In this document: positions 39,025 through 47,382 of the stretch, piece by piece
Position numbering within the stretch: the stretch's first letter is position 1
Layout: every line of letters begins with the position of its first letter
Source of the DNA: Comamonas koreensis
Lineage (GTDB): Bacteria > Pseudomonadota > Gammaproteobacteria > Burkholderiales > Burkholderiaceae_C
Length of the DNA stretch: 64,000 nt
NCBI RefSeq assembly: GCF_014076495.1
Contig: NZ_CP043575.1
Location: 4,154,001-4,218,000, forward strand
Direction: 5' to 3'
Notes under the pieces: model-generated
The model's input: the letters and a program-made list of their open reading frames with translations, nothing else
The model's database searches: none
Told to the model about the DNA's origin: nothing
Position numbers and translations under genes: made by a program

Positions 39025-40026
39025 CTATGCATCTGCCAGCGACAGCCAGACCCGCGCCAGCGCCGCCTGCGCCACCGGCGCCATCACGCCCAGGCGCACA
39101 TGGCCGGGCAGGCCAAAGCTGCGGGCATCGCGCAGCTTGATACCCTGGCTGCGCAGTGCTGCCAGGCGCGCGGGCAGGTCTGCCTGCGCCAGCGGCAGGC
39201 GCGCGACAAAGTAATTGGCCTGGTGGCCGGGCAGCACCGCCCAGCCCAGGCGCTCGCACAGCGCCAGCTGCCGGCCCTTCCAGTGGCGCAAGGTGTCCAG
39301 ACTGCGGGCCAGCCAGGCCTGCACCTCGGGCGTCACCCAGGCCTGCAGCATGGCCACGCCATGGGCACCCACCACCCAGGAAGGCGCCAGCGCCCGCAGT
39401 GCATCAATCTGCGCCTGTGCCGTGTCCTCAGGTGCAATCGCATAGGCAGCGCGTACCCCCGTCATGCCCAGTGCCTTGTTGGGCGTCCACAGCTGCCACA
39501 GCGCGGCCATGTCGCGTGGCGGCGCAGGGCCCTCCAGCCACAGCGGCCGGTAGGCGCAATCGAGCACCAGGCCATGGTGGCTAGCGTCTGCAGGCAACGC
39601 TTGCCAAATATCTTCGGCACGGCCCAGTGGGCTGGAGGGCTCGCAGGCCCAGTGCAGGCCTTCGCCCCAAGCCGGATTGCGGGTGCTGCTGCGCAGGCCC
39701 CACACCTCCGCCGCCTGGGCATAGTCGCCATAGGAATAGCGGGGCAGGCTCACCTGCGTGGCACCCTGGCGCAGCGCATGCTGGGTCAGGCGGTGGATCA
39801 GCTCGCTGCTGCTCCCGCCAATGACCAAGCGCTCGGGATCCACCGCATGGAAGGCCGCCAGCTGCAGGCGCAGCGCCGTGTAGTGCGGGTCGGGGTACTG
39901 CGCCAGGTGCGCGGCCTGCAAGGCGGCCACCGCCTCCGGGCAGGGGCCGCAGGCATTGCGGTTGGTGGAAAAATCATGCGCCGGCACGCCCAAGGCGTCG
40001 GTGCCACCATGCTCGTTATCAGCCAT
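39025..40026 (-). CDS. cobC: L-threonine-O-3-phosphate decarboxylase (CobC/CobD type)
   Basis: 333 residues, PLP fold-type I. It begins with the family's HDFSTNRNACGPCPEAVAAL. VIGGSSSELIHRLTQHA is the cofactor-phosphate region and LWTPNKALGMTGVRAAYA holds the PLP lysine. It makes the (R)-1-amino-2-propanol phosphate linker of cobalamin. Symbol follows the Pseudomonas denitrificans scheme; the Salmonella name is cobD. Its start overlaps the cbiB stop by eight bases. Confidence 0.93.
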   Translation of the reverse strand: MADNEHGGTDALGVPAHDFSTNRNACGPCPEAVAALQAAHLAQYPDPHYTALRLQLAAFHAVDPERLVIGGSSSELIHRLTQHALRQGATQVSLPRYSYGDYAQAAEVWGLRSSTRNPAWGEGLHWACEPSSPLGRAEDIWQALPADASHHGLVLDCAYRPLWLEGPAPPRDMAALWQLWTPNKALGMTGVRAAYAIAPEDTAQAQIDALRALAPSWVVGAHGVAMLQAWVTPEVQAWLARSLDTLRHWKGRQLALCERLGWAVLPGHQANYFVARLPLAQADLPARLAALRSQGIKLRDARSFGLPGHVRLGVMAPVAQAALARVWLSLADA

Positions 40027-41113
40027 GGGCCAATGCTCCTTGCGCCATCGAGGCGATTGCTATCTTTACCGCCAAACCCAGGGCCAGCAACAAGGCGCAC
40101 AGTGCCTGTGCCCACACCACCCGGCCCGCCAGGGCCAGCGCCCGCTGCACATCCTGGGCCTGCGGCGGCCGGCCTTGCGGGTTGAGCTGGTACACACCGG
40201 GTTTGGACAGGTGCAGGCCCAGCGCCCGCGCCATCGCGCCCATGGGCCAGCCGCCATTGGGCGATGGCGTGACCGCCGCATCGCGCCGCAGGCCGGACCA
40301 GGACAGGCCGCCCGCCAACGCGGCCAGCCAGGCTGCGGTGATGCGGGCCGGCAGCCAGTTCAGCACATCATCGGCCCGTGCCGCCCATTTGCCCGCCCAC
40401 TGCCAGTGGCGGCGCTGAGCGCCCTGGCCGCGCCAGCCTGGGTAGCCCCACATCGCATCGGCCGTGTTGGCCAACCGGTACAGCGCCGCACCCGGCAGGC
40501 CGGCGACGGCAAACCAGAACAGCGGCGCCAGCACCGAGTCGCTCAGGTTCTCGGCCAGCGTCTCGATCGCGCTCTCGCGCACTGTCGCTGCCTCGAGCTG
40601 TGCGGTATCGCGGCTCACCAGCCAGGACAGCCGGGCCCGGCCCGCGTCCAGCGATTCGCCGAGCGCGGCCTCCACCGCCAGCACCTCGCTGCGCAGCATG
40701 CGCCAGGACAGCAAGGGCTTGAGCAGCAGACCCGCCCCCAGTGCGCCCAGCCACCAGGGCGCCAACAGCAGCAGCCACTGCAGTGCCGCATACACCAGCC
40801 AGGCGCCCGCCGCCAGCATGCACCAGGCCAGCGCCGCCAGCACAAAGCGACCGTAAGCGCGCTCCAGCGCCTGGCGCGGCGCAATCCCCTGGCCCAGCAT
40901 GCCCAGCAGCTGGCCCATATAGACAACAGGGTGCAGCCGCACTGGCGGCTCGCCCCAAAGCCGATCCACCAGCAAGGCCACCAAGACCGCCAGCAAGGCC
41001 GCCATCGGCGCCTGCCAGGGCACGGCAGGGCCAGCATCCGCCAAGGCCTGGACCAGTTGCAGCAGCGGGCTGCCACCGGCCAGTGCCAGCGACCACAGGC
41101 CGCCATCGCTCAT
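40019..41113 (-). CDS. cbiB: Adenosylcobinamide-phosphate synthase (CbiB/CobD)
   Basis: 364 residues from ATG 41113, integral membrane protein that attaches aminopropanol (phosphate) to adenosylcobyric acid. Conserved blocks: LLVDRLWGEPPVRLHPVVYM, WLVSRDTAQLEAATVRESAI, ETLAENLSDSVLAPLFWF and YRLANTADAMWGYP. The core family start would be near ATG 41005, so the first 36 residues are an extension. The 41113 start is preferred because it overlaps the bluB stop as ATGA, matching the coupled style of this operon. Confidence 0.95.
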   Translation of the reverse strand: MSDGGLWSLALAGGSPLLQLVQALADAGPAVPWQAPMAALLAVLVALLVDRLWGEPPVRLHPVVYMGQLLGMLGQGIAPRQALERAYGRFVLAALAWCMLAAGAWLVYAALQWLLLLAPWWLGALGAGLLLKPLLSWRMLRSEVLAVEAALGESLDAGRARLSWLVSRDTAQLEAATVRESAIETLAENLSDSVLAPLFWFAVAGLPGAALYRLANTADAMWGYPGWRGQGAQRRHWQWAGKWAARADDVLNWLPARITAAWLAALAGGLSWSGLRRDAAVTPSPNGGWPMGAMARALGLHLSKPGVYQLNPQGRPPQAQDVQRALALAGRVVWAQALCALLLALGLAVKIAIASMAQGALAHG

Positions 41114-41814
41114 GGCTGCGTCCCTTGGTTTGGCTGCCAGCACCCGTCCATCAGCATGTCCTGCAAGGGCGCGCGGCTGGCCCAGCGCTCTTGCTGCAGC
41201 ATGGGCTCGGCATAAAAGGCCTCTACAGGGCCCAGGCACAACACGGCCAACGGATGCGCACCTGCGGGCATGGCCAGCAGCTGCGCCAGCGCCTGGGGTT
41301 CGAACAGCGATACCCAGCCCATCCCCAGCCCCTCGGCACGCGCCGCCAGCCACAGGTTCTGGATCGCGCAGGCGGTGCTGGCCACATCCATCTCGGGCAA
41401 GGTGCGGCGGCCAAACACATGGGCTTCGCGCCCCGGCGGCATGGCCACCACCAGCACCTCGGCCGCCTGCAGCACACCCTGCACCTTGAGCTGCATAAAG
41501 TCGGCCTCGCGCGCACCCAAGGCTTGGGCGGTGCGCAGCCGCTCCTCTTCAACCAGCGCATGGATGCGGCCGCGCATCTGCGCATCGCGCACCCGGATAA
41601 AGCGCCAGGGCTGCATAAAGCCAACGCTGGGCGCATGGTGCGCCGCCCGCAGCAGGCGCAGCAGGACGGCATCGTCCACCTGGCCGCCGGCAAAGTGGCG
41701 CATGTCGCGCCGCTCATGGATGGCGCGGTAGACGGCTGCGCGCTCAGCCTCGCTGAAGGCCGTGGCGGCAATCGTGGGGGCGCTGATGGGGGCGTGGGAG
41801 TTGATATCGCTCAT
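41110..41814 (-). CDS. bluB: 5,6-dimethylbenzimidazole synthase
   Basis: 234 residues from ATG 41814. Nitroreductase-like fold that cannibalises FMN with O2 to form the lower ligand of cobalamin. Signature pieces: IHERRDMRHFAGGQVDDAVL, APSVGFMQPWRFIRV, FGRRTLPEMDVASTACAIQN and GMGWVSLFEP. Presence of bluB shows aerobic lower-ligand synthesis. It lies between cobO and cbiB, 22 bases after cobO. Confidence 0.96.
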   Translation of the reverse strand: MSDINSHAPISAPTIAATAFSEAERAAVYRAIHERRDMRHFAGGQVDDAVLLRLLRAAHHAPSVGFMQPWRFIRVRDAQMRGRIHALVEEERLRTAQALGAREADFMQLKVQGVLQAAEVLVVAMPPGREAHVFGRRTLPEMDVASTACAIQNLWLAARAEGLGMGWVSLFEPQALAQLLAMPAGAHPLAVLCLGPVEAFYAEPMLQQERWASRAPLQDMLMDGCWQPNQGTQP

Positions 41815-41836
41815 GCCAGCAATCGGCTGCGGGGCC

Positions 41837-42406
41837 TCAGTCTTCAATGCCGCGCTGCGCCGGAATGCCGGCCTTGAACGCATGCTTGATCATCGTCATC
41901 TCGGTGACCGTGTCGGCCGCATCGATGATCTCCTGCGGGCAGCGCCGGCCGGTGATGCAGACATGCACCTCCTTGGGGCGCGCGGCCAGGGTGTCCAGCA
42001 CCTCTTGCAAGGGCAGCCAGCCGTAGATCAGCGGGTAGGTGACCTCATCGAGCACCACCAGGAAATACTCACCCGAGAGGATGGCTGCCTTGGCCTTTTC
42101 CCAGCCTTCGCGCGCCAGCTGGCCGCTGTGCTCCAGATCGCGGCTCTTCCAGCTGAAGCCATCGCCCAGGCCTTCGACCGGCAGGCCCACCTGCTCAGAC
42201 AGGCGGTGCTCGCCAAAACGCGCGGTCGGCACCTTCATGAACTGGTAGACCTTCACGGCCTTGCCCCGGCCCGTGGCGCGGAACGCCAGGCCAAAGGCCG
42301 CCGTGGTCTTGCCCTTGCCATCGCCGGTGTTGACGATCACCAGGCCACGGCGCTCGCCCTCGGGCTTTTCATAAGGCTTTTCGCTGGGTGGCGTTTCAAT
42401 CTGCAT
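41837..42406 (-). CDS. cobO: Cob(I)yrinic acid a,c-diamide adenosyltransferase
   Basis: 189 residues from ATG 42406. CobA/CobO/BtuR type: P-loop [20 protein letters not shown] binds ATP with reversed polarity, and [14 protein letters not shown] and [20 protein letters not shown] are family blocks. It transfers the 5'-deoxyadenosyl group to cob(I)alamin or precursors, serving both synthesis and salvage. It is 63 bases after the btuD-like gene. Confidence 0.96.
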   Translation of the reverse strand: MQIETPPSEKPYEKPEGERRGLVIVNTGDGKGKTTAAFGLAFRATGRGKAVKVYQFMKVPTARFGEHRLSEQVGLPVEGLGDGFSWKSRDLEHSGQLAREGWEKAKAAILSGEYFLVVLDEVTYPLIYGWLPLQEVLDTLAARPKEVHVCITGRRCPQEIIDAADTVTEMTMIKHAFKAGIPAQRGIED

Positions 42407-42469
42407 CGGAAGTCTTTCGTTGAGTCGTTGTGTCTTTGGAAACGGGGCCAGGCCCGGCTTCACAGGGAT

Positions 42470-43288
42470 TCAGCGCAGGCGCTCAGGGGCTTGCACTACA
42501 GTGGCGGTGCGCGGCAAGGCTATCCAGACGCCATCAATCGCTCGCACCTGGATGCGGTGGTCAAACACCGCCTCCAGTGCGGCATGCGTGGCCGGGTCGT
42601 CGCAGCGGCCCTGGTGCAGCACCCGGCCGGCCTGCAGCACCAGCATATGGTCGGCCAGCAGCGCCACTGATATCTCGTGGAGCACGCTGACCACGGTGAT
42701 GCCCTGGGCGGTCAAGGCCCGCATGCTGTCCACCCAGTCGGTCTGGTGCGGTGGGTCCAGGTTGGCCAGCGGCTCATCCATCAGCAGTACCTGGGCTTGC
42801 ACGGCCATGGCCCGGGCCAGCAGCACGCGCTGGCGCTCGCCGCCCGAGAGTTCGGCCACCGGCCGGTGGCGCCAGTCCCAGGCATGGGCTGCGCGCAGGC
42901 ATTGCTCCACCACCGCATGGTCTTCGCGGCTGGGCGCTGCAAACCAGGGCTGGTGCGGCAGGCGGCCCAGCATGGCCACATCCATCACCGTCAGCTCTTG
43001 CGTCACCACCTCGCCCTGGCCCAGCCAGGCCAGCGCCTGGGCGCGCTGCTTGCGCGGCCAGCGCTGCAAATCCTTGCCCAGCAGTGCTACCTCGCCCTGC
43101 AGCTGTGCCGCCGGCCACAAACCGCCCAGCACCTTGAGCAGGCTGGATTTGCCCGCGCCATTGGGGCCGACAATGCTGGTCCAGCGGCCTTGGGCAAACT
43201 GGGCATTGACGCCTTGCAGAATCGGCCTTGCATGCACAGCGGCGTGGATATTGGTGGCGCTCAGCGCAGCAGAGTTCGGAGTTTGCAT
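42470..43288 (-). CDS. btuD: Vitamin B12 ABC transporter ATP-binding protein
   Basis: 272 residues. FecE/BtuD-type ATPase: Walker A GPNGAGKSSLL, signature LSGGERQRVLLARAMA, Walker B VLLMDEPLANLD, switch His in VLHEISVAL. ATG 43288 shares one base with the btuC stop (TGATG), so translation is coupled. B12 as substrate follows from its position in the riboswitch-led operon. Confidence 0.93.
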   Translation of the reverse strand: MQTPNSAALSATNIHAAVHARPILQGVNAQFAQGRWTSIVGPNGAGKSSLLKVLGGLWPAAQLQGEVALLGKDLQRWPRKQRAQALAWLGQGEVVTQELTVMDVAMLGRLPHQPWFAAPSREDHAVVEQCLRAAHAWDWRHRPVAELSGGERQRVLLARAMAVQAQVLLMDEPLANLDPPHQTDWVDSMRALTAQGITVVSVLHEISVALLADHMLVLQAGRVLHQGRCDDPATHAALEAVFDHRIQVRAIDGVWIALPRTATVVQAPERLR

Positions 43289-44343
43289 CACAGCCCCCCT
43301 GCCGACCGGGTGCTGCGGTGCATGCGCCAGAGCAGGTAAGTGCCGCCCAGCGCGGCGGTCAGCACGCCCACCGGCAGCTCCTGCGGGGCCACCAGCCAGC
43401 GCGCCAAGATATCGGCGGCCAGCAGCAGCACGCCACCCATCGCGGCAGCCAGCACGGTGCTGCGGCCATGGCCCACCTGCACCAGGCTGCGCACCAAGTG
43501 CGGGGCGGCCAGGCCGACAAAGGCGATCAGGCCAGTCTGCGCCACCGAGGTGCCGGTGGCCAGGGCCAGCACGGCCACCAGGCCATAGCGCAACGGGGCC
43601 AGTGGCAAGCCCAGGCTGGCGGCCGTCGCCTCGCCCAGGGTCAGGCCATCGAGCAGGCGGGCGCAGCACCAGGTGGCCAGCACGCAGACCAGCAGCACGC
43701 CGGCCATCAGCGCGCAGCCCTCCCAGCCGACAAAGGCCGAGGTGCCCAGGGTAAAGGCCTGCATCGCCTGCAGAATATCGGGGTGGCGCAGCTCCAGCAG
43801 ATCACGCATGGCGCCCAGCACCACGCCCACGATCACGCCGGCCAGCAACAGGCGCAAGGTGTTTTGCACATTGCGCGCCAGCACCACCGTCAGCGCCACC
43901 GCGCAGGCGGCACCCACAAAGGCCATGCCGGTCATGCCCAGGCGGTAGAGCAGATTCAGGCTGGTGACGGACGAGCCCAGCAGCACCAGGCCCAATGCGC
44001 TGCCCAGCGAGGCGCCAGACGCACTGCCCAGCAAATAGGGATCGGCCAGCGGGTTGCGAAACAGGCCCTGAGCGACAGCCCCCGCCAGGCCCAGCAGGCC
44101 ACCAGCCAGCCAGGCGCCCAGCGAGCGCGGCAGGCGGATATCGACGACGATCTGCCAGGAAGTCGGGTCGTCGCGCATGCGCAACACGCTCTCCCAACCG
44201 GTGCTACCGACGCTGGCGCCGACAAGCAGCAGCAAGGCGCTGAGCACCAGCAGCACCAGCGCCAGCCAGGCACTGCGGCGCAGGCCGGGCGCCGCCTCGC
44301 GCTGCGCTGCGGATGCGGGTGCTGAGGTGGGAAAAGCAGCCAT
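43288..44343 (-). CDS. btuC: Vitamin B12 ABC transporter permease
   Basis: 351 residues, FecCD/BtuC fold with about ten helices. RLPRSLGAWLAGGLLGLAGA, FRNPLADPYLLGSASGASLG and GLIAFVGLAAPHLVRSLVQV are the diagnostic blocks, and the last includes the coupling helix that contacts the ATPase. Start and stop overlap neighbours by one base each. Likely complex: BtuC2D2F in the inner membrane. Confidence 0.95.
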   Translation of the reverse strand: MAAFPTSAPASAAQREAAPGLRRSAWLALVLLVLSALLLLVGASVGSTGWESVLRMRDDPTSWQIVVDIRLPRSLGAWLAGGLLGLAGAVAQGLFRNPLADPYLLGSASGASLGSALGLVLLGSSVTSLNLLYRLGMTGMAFVGAACAVALTVVLARNVQNTLRLLLAGVIVGVVLGAMRDLLELRHPDILQAMQAFTLGTSAFVGWEGCALMAGVLLVCVLATWCCARLLDGLTLGEATAASLGLPLAPLRYGLVAVLALATGTSVAQTGLIAFVGLAAPHLVRSLVQVGHGRSTVLAAAMGGVLLLAADILARWLVAPQELPVGVLTAALGGTYLLWRMHRSTRSAGGL

Positions 44344-45344
44344 CAGCGCGCCACCGCAGCCTTGCCCGGTGCCTTGTCGGCCAGGCAGCGCGCCATCAGC
44401 GCCGCCGCCTGGGCCATGCGCGGGCCTGGGCGCACGATCGCATACGACTCTTCATCCGTAAACACACAGACCCGCCCGGCCTTGACGGCCTGGAGGTTGT
44501 GCCAGCCCGGGTAGCTGGTGGCAGCCTGCATGCTGCGGTTGCCCAGCATGATCACATCCGGCTGGGCGCGCAGCAAAAACTCGGGACTCAGCCGGGGGAA
44601 GGGGCCCAGCTCAGCGGGCACGACATTGTCCACGCCCAGTTGGGTCAGGGTCTCGCCAATAAAGGACTGGGGGCCGGCCGCATAAGGGCCGCGGCTCACC
44701 TCAAAGTAGACCCGGGTATGGCGCGTGCGCTCGGGCAGGTCGCGCACCACCGCATCAATGCCCGATTCCAGCGCGTGCCAGACCCGGTCAGCGCCCTGCG
44801 CCTGGGGCACGCCCAGGAGCTGGCCCAGGGTGCCCAGCACGCGGTGGATATCGGCCTTGGACTTCACATCGAGCGCCACCACCTTCAGGCCCAGCGCCTG
44901 CAAGCGCTCTGCTGCCTTGGAGGCATCGGACAGCAGCACCACATCGGGCTTGAGCGCCACCACGGATTCAACGCTCGGGTCCAGACCGCCGCCCACCACC
45001 GGTAGTTTCTTGACCGAGGCGGGCCAGTCCGAATAGCGGTCCACCCCCACCAGGCGCTCACACAGTCCCAGCGCGCAGGTGCTCTCGGTGAGCGACGGCA
45101 GAAGACTCACGATGCGCTGCGGTGGTTGCGCCAGCTGGACCTTGCGGCCCCGGTCGTCGACGATGGCCACGGGAGCAACCAGGTCCTGGTCTTTCCAGAC
45201 CGGCGCATTGGCAAAGGGTTGCAGGCGCAGTTCATCGACGCTGGCGGACGGCGCAGCTTGGGCCATCGGCAACGCGAGCATCAGCGCCACACGGGCCAGT
45301 GCCTGCCGCAAAAGGGGTCGGGGAGCCATCAACAAGGCCATCAT
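44343..45344 (-). CDS. btuF: Cobalamin-binding periplasmic protein
   Basis: 333 residues with a signal peptide (cleavage near MAQAAPS). Class III binding fold: RIVSLLPSLTESTCALGLCE, VGVDRYSDWPASVKKLPVVG, ALKPDVVLLSDASKAAERLQ and PDVIMLGNRSMQ are BtuF-type motifs. The first 45 mature residues precede the usual family start. It delivers corrinoids to BtuCD. The start codon overlaps the cobU stop by four bases; a second ATG directly follows. Confidence 0.93.
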   Translation of the reverse strand: MMALLMAPRPLLRQALARVALMLALPMAQAAPSASVDELRLQPFANAPVWKDQDLVAPVAIVDDRGRKVQLAQPPQRIVSLLPSLTESTCALGLCERLVGVDRYSDWPASVKKLPVVGGGLDPSVESVVALKPDVVLLSDASKAAERLQALGLKVVALDVKSKADIHRVLGTLGQLLGVPQAQGADRVWHALESGIDAVVRDLPERTRHTRVYFEVSRGPYAAGPQSFIGETLTQLGVDNVVPAELGPFPRLSPEFLLRAQPDVIMLGNRSMQAATSYPGWHNLQAVKAGRVCVFTDEESYAIVRPGPRMAQAAALMARCLADKAPGKAAVAR

Positions 45345-45937
45345 TTCATCTGCAGCGGCAAGCCCGCTGCCATCAGTTGCACGCGGTTGCAGGCCGCTGC
45401 CGCTTGCTGGTTGAGCAGACCCAGCGCATCGACAAAGGCGCGCACCTCGCGGCCCATCGGAATGACACCCAGGCCAATCTCATTGCTGACCAAAATGACA
45501 GGCCCCGGTGCGGCCTGCAGGGCAGCGACAAAGGCATCGCACTGTACCTGCCAGGCTTGCGCAGGTGAAAGCGCTGGAGGCTCCATCGGCATCAACCAGT
45601 TGGTGAGCCACAGGGTCAGGCAGTCGACCACCAGCAGGTGTTCGGGCCGGCTGCTCGCCAGCAGCTGCTGGGCGACGTCGCGCGGCGCCTCCACGGTGGC
45701 CAGTTGCGGCACGCGGGCGCGGCGGTCACGCTGGTGGCGCGCAATGCGCTCGTGCATCTCGGCGTCATACGCGGTGCCGGTGGCGACCAGGCTGGCGCTG
45801 CGGCCGGCATCGGCCTGCAGCCAGGCGCGCGCCAGCAGCTCGGCCTGGCGTGATTTGCCCGATTTCTGCCCGCCCAGCAGCAAGAGCTTCAGCGGCGCTC
45901 CATCAACGTGGAAAAGAGAGTCATCCATGCCGCGCAT
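45341..45937 (-). CDS. cobU: Adenosylcobinamide kinase / guanylyltransferase
   Basis: 198 residues. P-loop LLLLGGQKSGKSRQAELLAR, guanylylated-His region MHERIARHQRDRR, DCLTLWLTNWL and VSNEIGLGVIPMGREVRAFV are all CobU/CobP landmarks. It phosphorylates adenosylcobinamide and then forms the GDP derivative for nucleotide-loop assembly. ATG 45937, with ATG 45928 as alternative. It starts one base after the cobB stop codon. Confidence 0.96.
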   Translation of the reverse strand: MRGMDDSLFHVDGAPLKLLLLGGQKSGKSRQAELLARAWLQADAGRSASLVATGTAYDAEMHERIARHQRDRRARVPQLATVEAPRDVAQQLLASSRPEHLLVVDCLTLWLTNWLMPMEPPALSPAQAWQVQCDAFVAALQAAPGPVILVSNEIGLGVIPMGREVRAFVDALGLLNQQAAAACNRVQLMAAGLPLQMK

Positions 45938-45938
45938 C

Positions 45939-47360
45939 TTAGGCGTTCAACGCCTCACGGTGCCAGGCCTGCGGATTGACCACCGGCATGTCCACCCCCA
46001 GCAAGGCCGCTACGGCCTGCGGGCACGAGGGAAACCAGGCATGGAAATAGCTCGCATGGATGCTGCCCTGCTGGTAGACGGCTTCGCCCTTGCCGCTCTC
46101 GGCCGCCTGGCCCGGGCGGCTGCTGCGCGCCACTTCCAGGGCCTCACTCTGCAGCTTGGAATAGTGAAAGGTATGGCCGCGCAGCATGCCCCAGGGCGTC
46201 AGCAGCTGCTGCATGCCCAGACCCGCCAGGCGCTGGTGCATCACGGCCTGCGCTGGCAGCAAGCCCCACAAGCTGTGCCAGCGGCTGTCCAGGTCGGTCA
46301 GGCCCTCGGCCAGTGCCACCATGCCGCCGCATTCGGCCCAGACGGGCTTGCGCTGTTCCAGGTGCGCCTGCAGATCCAGCTGCAAGCCGGCATTGGCCTT
46401 GAGCGCGGGCAGGTGCAGCTCCGGGTAGCCGCCAGGCAGCCACAGCGCATCGCAGGCGGGCAGGCGGTCGCCTGCGATCGGCGAGAAAAAGGCCAGCTCG
46501 GCGCCCATGGCCTGCAGGCATTCCAGATTGGCGGTGTAGATAAAGCTGAAAGCGGCATCGCGGGCGACGGCAATGCGGCGCCCGGCCAGCCAGGCGGGCA
46601 CCGGGGCGGCAACAGCAGGCGCGGTAAAGGCCACCGTCCAGCGCTGCTGCCACTCTTGCCAGCTCAGCTGGCCCAGCGGCGTTAGCGCCAGCACGTCGGC
46701 GGCGGCATCCAGGCGCTCGGCAGCGTCGTGCAGCTCATGGGCTGCCACCAGGCCCAGGTGGCGCTCGGGCAGCAGGTTGGCGCGCGGTTTCGCAGCATCG
46801 AGGCTCACCTGGTGCATCGCGCCCAGCCACAGTGCCGGGTCGCGCAGGCCGCTGCGCAGCAGCTCACCATGGTGGGCAGTGGCCACGCGGTTGGCCAGCA
46901 CACCGGCCAGCTGCAGGCCTGGGTCATAGTGCTGCAGGCCATGGGCAATGGCGCCAAAGGTAGCGGCCATGGCCGATGCATCGACCACCACCACAGCGGA
47001 GATGCCCAGCGACTTGGCCAGCTCGGCCGCGCTGTTGGCACCATCGAACAGGCCCATCACGCCTTCGATCAGCAGCACATCGTTGCTTTGCGCGGCCTGA
47101 AACAGGCGTGCGCGCACATCCACTTCACCGTTCATCCAGCGATCCAGCGCATGCACGGGCTGGCCGCTGGCCAGGCGCAGCCACTGCGGATCGAGAAAAT
47201 CCGGGCCGCATTTGAACACCTGGACCCGCCGGCCCTGGCGGGCATGCAGGCGCGCCAAGGCTGCCGTCACCGTGGTCTTGCCCTGGCCCGATGCGGGCGC
47301 CGCAATCAGCAGTGCCACGCAAGCGGCCGTTGGGCGGTCCTGAACCGTCGTCTCTGTCAT
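45939..47360 (-). CDS. cobB: Cobyrinate a,c-diamide synthase
   Basis: 473 residues (CbiA/CobB). N-terminal ATPase with P-loop LLIAAPASGQGKTTVTAALA and KCGPDFLDPQWLRLASGQPV, plus EGVMGLFDG. C-terminal glutamine amidotransferase with Cys in VWAECGGMVALAEGL, PGGYPELHLPALK, and HASYFHAWFPSCP. It is retained although no corrin-ring genes are in the window, so it may amidate imported cobyrinate-type intermediates (inference). It starts 22 bases after btuB. Confidence 0.96.
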   Translation of the reverse strand: MTETTVQDRPTAACVALLIAAPASGQGKTTVTAALARLHARQGRRVQVFKCGPDFLDPQWLRLASGQPVHALDRWMNGEVDVRARLFQAAQSNDVLLIEGVMGLFDGANSAAELAKSLGISAVVVVDASAMAATFGAIAHGLQHYDPGLQLAGVLANRVATAHHGELLRSGLRDPALWLGAMHQVSLDAAKPRANLLPERHLGLVAAHELHDAAERLDAAADVLALTPLGQLSWQEWQQRWTVAFTAPAVAAPVPAWLAGRRIAVARDAAFSFIYTANLECLQAMGAELAFFSPIAGDRLPACDALWLPGGYPELHLPALKANAGLQLDLQAHLEQRKPVWAECGGMVALAEGLTDLDSRWHSLWGLLPAQAVMHQRLAGLGMQQLLTPWGMLRGHTFHYSKLQSEALEVARSSRPGQAAESGKGEAVYQQGSIHASYFHAWFPSCPQAVAALLGVDMPVVNPQAWHREALNA

Positions 47361-47382
47361 GGCTGGCTTATCCCCTCTGCGC